This document shows, piece by piece, positions 1-7,529 of a DNA stretch of 9,976 bases. The DNA comes from Candidatus Nanopelagicales bacterium (lineage in GTDB: Bacteria > Actinomycetota > Actinomycetes > S36-B12 > UBA10799): positions 1 through 9,976 of the forward strand of contig JALOLM010000111.1 of assembly GCA_025455985.1 (NCBI GenBank), written 5' to 3'. Both the position numbers and the translations under genes were made by a program. A model generated the notes under the pieces. The model had not been told where the DNA came from. It saw only the letters and a list, made by a program, of their open reading frames with translations, and made no database searches. Each line of letters begins with the position of its first letter. The stretch's first letter is position 1.

Positions 1-931
1 CCGCGCGCATCATCAAGGGCGGCCCAATCGTTACGACCTCTGCAACGGGCCGTCCCTGGCCGCGCAGCATTTCCTCCAGCGGCCCGGTGACGAATCCCGG
101 CACTCCGAACGAGCCGTCGTTGGTGGTGTAGACGACGTCGAACTGGTCGCCGAACTCCGCCCGCAGTTGCTCGACACGTTCGCCAGGATCGGTCCAGAAC
201 ATCAAATCGGCACTGCGGAAGCCTGCGATCAGCGTGACATGGTTACCCACCCGCAGATGTTCGCGCATGATCGGGAACACCGGCGGCAGGCCGAGGCCTC
301 CGGCGGTGAAGACGACTGTGGTGACGTCGTCGTGGCGCGCGATCTCGCTTGGTCGCCCGAGCGGGCCGGCGACCCCGGTGAACGCCTCGCCGACGGCCAT
401 CTGGTTGATCTCGATGCTGCTTGTGCCGACGCCCTGCACGACCAAGTCGATCGTGCCCGCCTCGGCGTCCCAGTCGGCCAATGTGAGCGGGATGAGTTCG
501 CCATCGGGCTGCGGCAGAACGCGGACGAACTGCCCGGCCTTCGCCGAGCGGGCGATCAGCGGCGCGTGGACGGTGAACTCGACGATGCCGTCACTGAGGT
601 CGGCCTTAGCAAGGATGGTCGCCTCGGAGGTGGCCAGTTCGGTGTAGGTGCGGGCGCGGGCCACGGAGTCCCGGATCACGTCCGGCGTGAGGTCGTCGAT
701 CGCGAGGATCTCGCGGGCTGCGGCCTGCCCGTCGCCGGCCGCCAGGATCGCAGTGGACCCGCCGCGGGCCGCATCCCCGCCGGTGTAGACACCGGCCAGC
801 GTGGTCTCCTGCGAACCCTTGTGATCGAGGTTGATCGTGCCCCACTTCGAGGTTTCCAACCGCGGCTCCGAGTCCTTGATGATCGGGTTGGCGGCGTTGC
901 CGAGAGCCATGATCACCAGGTCGGCCGGGCC
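1..931 (-). pseudogene. C-terminal part of the NAD(P)H oxidoreductase: end of GltD-like domain plus SudB/PyrK-like FAD/NAD module (partial, out of frame with its N-terminal part)
   Basis: This frame is open from about 949 down to the window edge and carries the rest of the protein whose N-terminal part lies at 913-2379. It opens with the last strand and glycine loop of a GltD-type domain (LVIMALGNAANP, then GGDAARGGSTAILAAGDG). A ferredoxin-reductase-like module of the SudB/NfnA/PyrK type follows. GQFVRVLP and ELIPLTLADWD match its FAD-binding barrel, VAGPLGRPSEI closes that barrel, and VFTAGGLGLPPVFPIMREH matches the NAD-binding fold. GSFGVPGFVTGPLEEML and TIGPPLMMRA are typical late motifs. 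The [2Fe-2S] cysteine motif expected at the C terminus would lie beyond position 1. GTG at 916 overlaps the upstream stop (GTGA) and ATG at 910 is close, so separate re-initiation is conceivable. However, it would begin inside a Rossmann fold, so a split gene is more likely than a natural separate one. Confidence 0.85.
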
Positions 932-2379
932 TTGACGAAACCGTTGTCGTTACCGAGGAACTCCACAGGCGAGCGCAACTCCTCGAACGTGATGCCCTCT
1001 TCGAGTGCGTGGTGCTGCTCCTCGACCCGGGCCGGCATCTGCGCCTGCGTGCGGCGGTAGACGATCGTCACGTGGCCGCCGAGACGGCGGGCAGTCCGGG
1101 CGGCATCCATCGCCGTGTTGCCGCCGCCGATGACCAGGACCTGCTTGCCTGCGGTCTCCGGCAGCGGTGTCTCGTAGTCCGAGCGCAGCCCCTGCATCAG
1201 GTTGACGCGGGTGAGGAACTCGTTGGCCGACATCACGTTCAGCAGGTGCTCGCCGGGCACGTTCATGAACCGCGGCAGTCCGGCGCCGGTACCCACGAAG
1301 ATCCGGGCGAATCCCGCATCGCGCAGGTCTTGCAGTGTGGCGGTCTTGCCGACCACGAAGTTCATCACGAACCGCCCGCCGAGCATCCGGATCTTCGCCA
1401 CAACGTCGTCGATCAACTCGTTCGGAAGACGGAACTCCGGGATGCCGTAACGCAAGACTCCGCCGAGGGCGTGGAAAGCTTCGAACACCGTCACCGGGAA
1501 ACCCTGCGCGGCCAACAGGTAGGCGTTGATCAGCCCAGAAGGACCCGAGCCGATGATCGCCACCGGGGGGTGCGTGGCCATCTCCCAGGGATCGCGCACA
1601 CCGGCGAACCGGCGCGCCGTCGCCTGCGGGTCGACGAGCTTCTCGCGCTCGGGCAGGTACCACTCGAGCTGGCCGATCGCGATCGGCAACTTCTGGATGC
1701 AGGCGCCCTGGCACTGCAGTTCTTGCGGGCACACCCGACCGGTCACATCCGGCAGCGGGTTGCTCGACTCCATCAGTTCCAGCGCCTCGCGGAAACGGTC
1801 GTTGCCGATGAGTTCGATCACCTGCGGAATGTGGATCGCCACCGGGCAGCCACCCGTGGGCTCCCGGCAGCCGGCGAGGAACTCCCCGAGCTCGCAGGGC
1901 TTCTCCTCACACTGCTTGTCGCGCAGGACCTCCAGCCACACCAGCAGGTCGACCTCGCGCTGGGTGTAGCCCTGCTCGAGGTAACCGAGGAACCCCTGGT
2001 TGACCAGCCCGAAGTCCGTGGCCCGGCTGTCGGCGTCACGAACGAACGGCTCGATCGCGTTCTGCGCCGGCCACCCCTTCGACAGCCCGGCGAACATCGG
2101 ATAGCGGTCCGACAGGTGGGCGTCGATGGCCCGGACGAACTTGCGCTTGCCCGACAGCGGCAGGTTCCAGATGAACCGCATCAGCACGGTGCTGCTGTCG
2201 TCACCACGCAACATCATGTCCCACAGCCTGCGCGTGAAGTCCTCGCCCAACTCGGGCTGCTGGAACTCCCACGCCACCGCCTGCATGCCCTCGGAGATGA
2301 ACACCTCCCGGAACGCCCGCGGGTCGCTGGCCAGTCGCCTGCGCAGCAGGTCCACCTGGTGGTCGAGCTCGGCGGTCAT
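913..2379 (-). CDS. NfnB/GltD-like NAD(P)H-dependent FeS flavoprotein, N-terminal part (frame-disrupted at its 3' end)
   Basis: The 488-residue frame encodes the electron-output partner of the preceding oxidoreductase. Residues 1-155 are a helical extension that I do not recognise. Residues 157-227 form a Fer4_20-type double [4Fe-4S] domain with Cys157, 162, 171, 178, 217, 223 and 227 plus Glu220 in CPQExxC. Seven Cys and one Glu would fit the NfnB ligand set. The FAD dinucleotide loop is GSGPSG (277-282), with GGVLRYGIPEFRLP at 306-319. The NAD(P) loop is VIGGGNTAMD (416-425), followed by VYRRTQAQMPA. The frame then stops at TGA 915-913, just after GNDNGFVKA, where relatives continue into the rest of the GltD domain. 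That continuation resumes in another frame. ATG 2379 overlaps the stop of the preceding gene (ATGA), with GGAG about 8 nt upstream, so translation is probably coupled. Family assignment is firm, but the substrate nucleotide (NADPH or NADH) cannot be told from sequence alone. Confidence 0.88.
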   Translation of the reverse strand: MTAELDHQVDLLRRRLASDPRAFREVFISEGMQAVAWEFQQPELGEDFTRRLWDMMLRGDDSSTVLMRFIWNLPLSGKRKFVRAIDAHLSDRYPMFAGLSKGWPAQNAIEPFVRDADSRATDFGLVNQGFLGYLEQGYTQREVDLLVWLEVLRDKQCEEKPCELGEFLAGCREPTGGCPVAIHIPQVIELIGNDRFREALELMESSNPLPDVTGRVCPQELQCQGACIQKLPIAIGQLEWYLPEREKLVDPQATARRFAGVRDPWEMATHPPVAIIGSGPSGLINAYLLAAQGFPVTVFEAFHALGGVLRYGIPEFRLPNELIDDVVAKIRMLGGRFVMNFVVGKTATLQDLRDAGFARIFVGTGAGLPRFMNVPGEHLLNVMSANEFLTRVNLMQGLRSDYETPLPETAGKQVLVIGGGNTAMDAARTARRLGGHVTIVYRRTQAQMPARVEEQHHALEEGITFEELRSPVEFLGNDNGFVKARPTW

Positions 2380-5300
2380 CGGATGATCTCCGCATCGCAG
2401 TTGGCCCGCACCCGGTCGATCCGTTTAGCGATCTCGGGGGTCACCTCCACGGACTCGGCCGCACCCGGGATCATCCGGGCGATGACCTGCGCCTGCCCAT
2501 CGATGACCACCGTGGTCTTGGCGAAGAACTGGGGCAACTCCTGGTAGCAGGTGCCGCAGTCGTTGCACAAACCCTCATCGGCGGTGTCGAGCCAGATGGG
2601 ACCGTGCGCTGATTCAGCCGGAGCTGTTTCCACCGGCGCCGCGGTACTTGTGCCCTGCACAGACATGACGGGCAGGGTCGTCCCGCCTGGCGCCCGGCTC
2701 GAGGTGGCCAACTCCGACATGGCCCTGGCGATGTCATCGAGGGAACTCTCCCGGGCTGCCGAAGCCTCGTCGAACTTCGAGCGCAACTCCTCGATATCCG
2801 CATGATGCAGCGCGGTGAGTTGATCCTCGTGGACGCCGGAGAGGTACTGCAGGGTCTGCCAGTACCGCCGGCGGTCCTCGACCAGCGAGACGATCGAATG
2901 TGAGCAGGCGACCTTGATCAGGTGCCGGTCCTCGTCGGTCGCGTAGACGAACGGCACATGCTCTGCGCGCCGGTCTGCGGGCAACTCGACGTATTCGTCG
3001 ATGGGCACGGCGATCACCTGCTCGTCAGCCGTCACCTTGCGGAACTGCTTCTTGAACCGCACCTCACCCAGCGCGAACTCGGCTGGCGTCAGCGGGGTCG
3101 TCAACAACTGCAGGGCGCCCTGTTCGTCGAGGTACTCGAGGGTCGTGGTGGTCCACGCCTTGTCGGCGTCGGGGTTGCCGTCGATCGAGAACCACTCGCG
3201 CATGGTTGTGCCACGCCTCGGATCGTGCACGAACAGCGGGTGCATCCGGCTCTCGACCGCCATTCGCGCCCTGGCGTTCGACGACGACTCGGGGATGCCG
3301 TGCTCGGATCCGCAGGGCGTGTAGACGTTCATGACCGCAGGTGCGCTCGAGTACCCGAGGTATTCCACGCTCGTTGCCAGGAAGTGCCCATGGAACGCGG
3401 TGCTGGTCGAGCAGGCGTACACATGCGGGTGGAACGAGGCGAGCAGCGCCAGCTCCTTGCGTGCCTCGTGCTTGCCGGAGTGCGAACCACCGAAACGGGA
3501 CAGGTCGGAGTCCTGGCCGGTGAAGCTGGACGTGGACGCCTGCCCGCCGGTGTTGGAGTACGCACCCGAGTCCAGCACCAGCATCTTCAGCGGGGTGTCG
3601 CTGGCCAGGATCCGCGACATCGCACCGAAGCCGATGTCGTAGCTCGCGCCGTCCCCACCGATGGACATGATCGTCGGCAGCAGCGCCAACTCGTCAGGCG
3701 TGAACTTCTCCCACGACAGCGTGCGCAACACCGGTTCGTCGCGGGCTTCGTCGTAGGCATCCTCAAGTTCGAGAGCCGCGATCCGAAGCGCCCGCACGTC
3801 GGCGGTCATCTGTGCCGAGATCCCCTCGAAGATCCCCTTGGCCAGCGGGGCGCTGTCCTGGAACAGGCTGTTGACCCACGGGTCGCTGTAGGAGTTGTAG
3901 GGCATCGTCGACGCGTACACACTGCTGCAGCCGGTGGCGTTCGCGATCACGACCGGGGACGGGCCGTTGCCGGTGGGGCCGCCCTCGTACAGGTACAACC
4001 TGCTCTCCAGGGTCGCGAGCGCACCCTCGATGCGCTGGCGCCGTTGGACGTCCTCGAGGGTGTCGAGCTTGGTCCGTAGCGCGAGCACCAACTCCTCGAG
4101 CTCACGCTGGTGAGCGCGGCGCCGGTCGTCGGCCAGGGCGTGGCTGGTGGCCATCACGAGCCGGATCGCGGTGACCTCCCCGCAGCCGCGGCACGCCCCG
4201 TGCCCGCCGGTCGTGGAGTAGAAGTTGGCGCGGTCCAGCATGAGCCGCTTCAGGTCGCCGTCCGGGGTGGTCGAGTCCTCGAGGAACCGCGCCGGTGTAT
4301 TCGGCAACGCGCCCATGAACTCGAAACGTTCCTGGAGGGTGGCGAGCACATCGGTGTCCTCGTCGAGGGCTGTCAGAGCACCGGGCCCGCACACCTCGAT
4401 GCATTCCAGGCAGCCGGTGCACTTCCACGGGTCCACCGTCGCCGCGAACAGCGCGCCGGTGCCGGCAACGGAACCCTCCATCGCGTCGAAGAACGGGCGC
4501 GTGCGCGACACCGGGTAGGTGGCAAGTTTGGCGACCAGCCGGTCGAAATTGCGCTGCAGGGTCGGCTGTCCCCAATCGATACCCGCGCCCACCTGCGCGA
4601 CGATCTCGTCGAACGGCCGGGCGGTCTTGTCCTGCCGGTAGGCCTCCCGCACCTGCTCGGCGAGGGTGTAGACGTGCGCGCGCAAGGCGTCGCGTTGCGG
4701 CTCGGTGATGTCGAGTTCCCTGATCCCGGTCAGGATCAGGTCGTGGATCTCGTGCACCACGTTCGGAATCGCCGCGTCCGGACAGGCCAGGGCGCACTCC
4801 ATGCAGCCGGTGCAAGTCGAGAAGTCGAACGCCGGCACGGTGCGCCGGAACAGGCCTTTGTCCTTCGCGGCAGCGGTTCCAGCGGGCATGAATAGCCCAG
4901 CTCCGGGAAGCACGGGCGCCTCGGCGATCGTGCCCTCGCGGAACGGGCGGGCGGTCGCGTCCTCGTAGTAGGCCGGGTCGAACAGTCCAGCCGTGCTCGC
5001 GGCGGTGGCGCACATCGACGCCGACGGCGCCACGCTGTGCCGGATGGCCACCGGCGGGTCCTCGTCGATGGCCAGGAAGAACGGGGTGTCGTACTCGACG
5101 ACTCTGGTGGCCGCCATGCCGTCGCGGATGACCGCCATGTTGCCTTCGACCACGGCCTCACCCTTGCCGCCGAACTTCTTCAGGATCTGGGCGTGGACCT
5201 TCGCGGCGATGTCCGTCTCAGATGCGCCCCCCGAAACCCGGTCCACGTGCCCGACCACCGCACCGATGAACGCGATGCCCATCATCCGGGTCTCAAGGTC

Positions 5301-7442
5301 AGCAGTCGGCGCATGCTTCTTGGCCACGCTGAACGCGTCCACGACCAGGAACCGGATCCGGCGGTCGCGAATCGTGCGACGGGCGTGCCGGGGCAGTTCG
5401 CGCCAGACGTCCTCGGGCGACAGGTCGGACTGCAGGATGAATGTGCCGCCCTCGACCAGCCCCTTCAACGGGTTGGCATGGAAGAACGCGCGGTGGTCTG
5501 GCGAGACGACGACCTCGACCTCTTCGAGCTCGGCGTTGGTGAGCAGGACCGGTTCCGGGCTCAGCGTGATGTAGTAGTTCGTGGGTGCGCCGCTCTTCTC
5601 CGAGCCGTACTTCGGCGCCGACTTTGAATGCATGCCCAGCACGCCGGCAAGGATGTCGGTCAACAGCTTGCCCGTTGCGATGGTGCCGTAGCCGCCGACC
5701 GAATGGAAGCGCAGCCGAATGGCGCTCGGCGGGAGTAGCACCGGGTTGGGCTCGGTCTCCAGGGCCATCAGTTCAGTCTCGGGATAGGCCGCTCGCAACC
5801 GGTCTTGCACCTCTGCCATATGCGGCGAGGACGTGTGGGAGAAGAACTGCGAACCCAGGTAGATCAGCGGTGCGCTGTCGGGCTGGGTCATCTGCTCGAA
5901 CGCAGCGATGACGTGGCGCGGCTGCACGTCGTGGCCGCCGAGGCCGAAGATCGCGGTGGTCAGCCGTAGTTGCGCCGCGAGCGCCGGGATGCCGTCGTGG
6001 CGCTGGCCCGCCGCGTTGGCCGTGGCCCGGAACAAGGCCTGCGTGACAAGGCCGGTCAGTGCGGTCTGGTCCGAGCGCTCCAGAACCGTGATCGCCTTGG
6101 CGCCTGAGATAGCTTCGATGAGTTCGGCTTCGGGGAACGGCTGGAGCAGTTTCACCGAGACCACGCCGACCTTGAGGCCGCGCTCGCGCAACACCGGCAG
6201 CACCGCGCGTACGTCGTCGGTGATCGAACCGAGGCCGATCATGATGTAGTCGGCGTCCTCGCAGTCGTAGGCCATCACCGGGGAGTATGTGCGTCCCGTT
6301 AGATCGGAATACTCGGCCATCGCCTGGCGGGTCAGCGCGGGCACGGCACTGGCGAAGTGGGTCCGGTGGTCGGCGGCACCGGCCTGGAAGTCAGGCTGGT
6401 TCTGCACGGCGCCGGTCAGCCCGGGGGTGTTCACGTCGACCAGGGCCGGCACGAGCTGGCGGGTGCCCTTCTCGAAGGCATTGAGCCATTGGCGTCGCCA
6501 TTGACCATGCAGTTCCTCGGGCACGAACCGCCGCGTGGTCTCGATCATGTCCCCGGCGTTGTCGGTTTCGATCTGATCGGCGAGGTCGTCGAGGTGAGCG
6601 GCCAGCGCGGCGAGGTCTGCAGGACGGAAGTCGTCGCGGTGTCGCTCAAGGTACTGCGTCAGTTGGAACACGCGGCCCTTGGCGCCGAACAGCACGTCCT
6701 GGGCCACGGTCGGGCTCTTGATCCGGCCGGCTGGATCGCCGAGGTATTCGCGCAGCAACTCCGGCTCGGGCATCAGCGCCTCGCTGAGCATGTGGCTGGT
6801 GGAGAACCCGTCCATGGCGTTGGCCACCGGGATCAGCGACAGCGCGGAGGTCCGGTAGGCGATCGCCGCGAGGTCGGCTGCCTCCTGCGGGTTGGAGCCG
6901 AACAGGATGGTGTACCCCGCGGACAGCAGCGCATAGACGTCGTCGTGGCCGGCCATGACGTTCAGAGAGTGTTTGGACACCACGCGCGCCGCCACCTGCA
7001 GCACAAAACCGCCGGTCTTCTTCCCGACGGTTACGTAGTGTGACTCCATCGCGTAGAGGATGCCCTGGCTCGACGAGGCGTTGGAGATGAACTGACCGCC
7101 GGTCAGCGCCGCACCGAGCGCACCGCTCTGCGCCGAGTGCTCGCCCTCCGGCTCGAAGAAGAACGGGTGTTTGCCCCAGACGTTCACGCCACCCTCAGCC
7201 CGGGCCGCCTCGAACAACTCCGAGATCTCAGTCGACGGGGTGATCGGGTAGCCGATGACGCCACCACAAACGTGGCGCATGACGTGGGCGATGGCACCGT
7301 TGCCGTGGATCACGGCTGGCTGGCCGGGGTATGGGGGCTTGCGAAGATCAGCGTGCATCACTTCGATGTCCGGGGCTGTTGAGTTGCCCTCCGGCGCGTA
7401 CGCGCTGTCCTCGTATCGGGTGGTTGTCTCGCGGTCGCTCAT
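2376..7442 (-). CDS. giant fused pyruvate:ferredoxin oxidoreductase-like 2-oxoacid:acceptor oxidoreductase with C-terminal ferredoxin domain
   Basis: A TPP- and FeS-dependent enzyme expected to decarboxylate a 2-oxoacid (probably pyruvate) to the acyl-CoA, or to run in reverse. Residues are numbered from ATG 7442 (1688 aa). This start follows AAAGGTGAGG at good spacing and is preferred to an in-frame TTG at 7463. Residues 40-250 are PFOR domain I, with YPITPS (65-70) and the VAAR Arg153 that matches the substrate-binding Arg. Residues 370-475 are domain II. Residues 578-738 are the gamma domain (SVGGYGTIATGKLL). Two CxxCxxCxxxC motifs sit at Cys877-887 and Cys1008-1018. The TPP domain has Cys1084/1087 (GACRGCGE), Cys1172 (NATGCSS), GGDG (1262-1265), YSNTGGQ and Cys1377, which fit the proximal-cluster ligands of PFOR. 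An Ala/Pro/Thr linker near 1580-1614 leads to a ferredoxin domain (Cys1626, 1629, 1632, 1682). NifJ enzymes are about 1175 aa, so this one is much longer through internal insertions plus the tail. The frame is intact, and 2-oxoacid specificity is inferred. Confidence 0.92.
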   Translation of the reverse strand: MSDRETTTRYEDSAYAPEGNSTAPDIEVMHADLRKPPYPGQPAVIHGNGAIAHVMRHVCGGVIGYPITPSTEISELFEAARAEGGVNVWGKHPFFFEPEGEHSAQSGALGAALTGGQFISNASSSQGILYAMESHYVTVGKKTGGFVLQVAARVVSKHSLNVMAGHDDVYALLSAGYTILFGSNPQEAADLAAIAYRTSALSLIPVANAMDGFSTSHMLSEALMPEPELLREYLGDPAGRIKSPTVAQDVLFGAKGRVFQLTQYLERHRDDFRPADLAALAAHLDDLADQIETDNAGDMIETTRRFVPEELHGQWRRQWLNAFEKGTRQLVPALVDVNTPGLTGAVQNQPDFQAGAADHRTHFASAVPALTRQAMAEYSDLTGRTYSPVMAYDCEDADYIMIGLGSITDDVRAVLPVLRERGLKVGVVSVKLLQPFPEAELIEAISGAKAITVLERSDQTALTGLVTQALFRATANAAGQRHDGIPALAAQLRLTTAIFGLGGHDVQPRHVIAAFEQMTQPDSAPLIYLGSQFFSHTSSPHMAEVQDRLRAAYPETELMALETEPNPVLLPPSAIRLRFHSVGGYGTIATGKLLTDILAGVLGMHSKSAPKYGSEKSGAPTNYYITLSPEPVLLTNAELEEVEVVVSPDHRAFFHANPLKGLVEGGTFILQSDLSPEDVWRELPRHARRTIRDRRIRFLVVDAFSVAKKHAPTADLETRMMGIAFIGAVVGHVDRVSGGASETDIAAKVHAQILKKFGGKGEAVVEGNMAVIRDGMAATRVVEYDTPFFLAIDEDPPVAIRHSVAPSASMCATAASTAGLFDPAYYEDATARPFREGTIAEAPVLPGAGLFMPAGTAAAKDKGLFRRTVPAFDFSTCTGCMECALACPDAAIPNVVHEIHDLILTGIRELDITEPQRDALRAHVYTLAEQVREAYRQDKTARPFDEIVAQVGAGIDWGQPTLQRNFDRLVAKLATYPVSRTRPFFDAMEGSVAGTGALFAATVDPWKCTGCLECIEVCGPGALTALDEDTDVLATLQERFEFMGALPNTPARFLEDSTTPDGDLKRLMLDRANFYSTTGGHGACRGCGEVTAIRLVMATSHALADDRRRAHQRELEELVLALRTKLDTLEDVQRRQRIEGALATLESRLYLYEGGPTGNGPSPVVIANATGCSSVYASTMPYNSYSDPWVNSLFQDSAPLAKGIFEGISAQMTADVRALRIAALELEDAYDEARDEPVLRTLSWEKFTPDELALLPTIMSIGGDGASYDIGFGAMSRILASDTPLKMLVLDSGAYSNTGGQASTSSFTGQDSDLSRFGGSHSGKHEARKELALLASFHPHVYACSTSTAFHGHFLATSVEYLGYSSAPAVMNVYTPCGSEHGIPESSSNARARMAVESRMHPLFVHDPRRGTTMREWFSIDGNPDADKAWTTTTLEYLDEQGALQLLTTPLTPAEFALGEVRFKKQFRKVTADEQVIAVPIDEYVELPADRRAEHVPFVYATDEDRHLIKVACSHSIVSLVEDRRRYWQTLQYLSGVHEDQLTALHHADIEELRSKFDEASAARESSLDDIARAMSELATSSRAPGGTTLPVMSVQGTSTAAPVETAPAESAHGPIWLDTADEGLCNDCGTCYQELPQFFAKTTVVIDGQAQVIARMIPGAAESVEVTPEIAKRIDRVRANCDAEIIR

Positions 7443-7445
7443 AGA

Positions 7446-7455
7446 CCTCACCTTT
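7446..7455 (-). promoter_or_regulatory. ribosome binding site of the PFOR-like gene
   Basis: The minus strand reads AAAGGTGAGG, with GAGG three bases and AAAGG eight bases before ATG 7442. This site decides the start: the alternative TTG at 7463 would place the Shine-Dalgarno sequence inside the coding region and has no such signal of its own. The site directly abuts the proximal arm of an inverted repeat (7456-7467), so structure or protein binding there could limit ribosome access. Confidence 0.7.
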
Positions 7456-7518
7456 CGATACAAGTCAGTCTCCCACTTCGAGATGTCTGACTCGCAACGT
7501 CCTCGATGACTTGTAACG
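7456..7518. repeat. 11-of-12 inverted repeat in the leader of the PFOR-like gene (candidate operator or RNA switch)
   Basis: The plus strand has CGATACAAGTCA at 7456-7467 and TGACTTGTAACG at 7507-7518. The second is the reverse complement of the first except for one base, and the inner nine (TACAAGTCA) are perfect. Arm centres lie 51 bp apart, close to five helical turns. A nested pair shares the proximal arm: AGTCAG (7463-7468) with CTGACT (7487-7492), extended by TCTC (7469-7472) and GAGA (7480-7483) around a seven-base loop with a three-base bulge. In RNA the long and short stems would be mutually exclusive. There is no T-run, so this does not look like an intrinsic terminator. It fits a pair of regulator half-sites or a structured 5' leader. 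Confidence 0.55.
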
Positions 7519-7529
7519 GGTCCAACCGG

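Larger units (their letters stand above)
7443..7529 (-). promoter_or_regulatory. intergenic leader between the DUF456 gene and the PFOR-like gene
   Basis: This 87-bp spacer is the largest non-coding gap in the window. It separates the four small or peptidase genes upstream from the two-gene redox module, so it is the natural place for that module's promoter. I see no convincing -35/-10 pair by eye. The strongest structure is the inverted repeat at 7456-7518, which fills most of the gap. Confidence 0.35.

Noticed and set aside
167..1060. Plus-strand open frame of 297 codons
   Set aside because: It is antisense to the SudB/PyrK-like module, whose motifs read clearly on the minus strand.
1009..2547. 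Long plus-strand open frame (512 codons) opposite the reductase gene
   Set aside because: It lies antisense to clear FeS/FAD/NAD(P) motifs, is rich in Arg, His and Val without any recognisable motif, and is the usual antisense open frame of GC-rich DNA.
2922..4895. Long plus-strand open frames at 2922-4079 and 4110-4895
   Set aside because: Both are antisense to the intact PFOR-like gene and show low-complexity composition without family motifs.
4102..5013. Minus-strand open frame of 303 codons inside the PFOR-like gene
   Set aside because: It is an off-frame reading of the ferredoxin-motif region; the true frame has CxxCxxCxxxC motifs here.
7440..7463. TTG start giving seven extra residues on the PFOR-like protein
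   Set aside because: The following ATG has a good Shine-Dalgarno sequence at the right distance, and the TTG has none.
7463..7492. Nested hairpin as an intrinsic terminator of the DUF456 transcript
   Set aside because: There is no T-run after it in either direction, the stem is broken by a bulge, and it sits just before a Shine-Dalgarno site.
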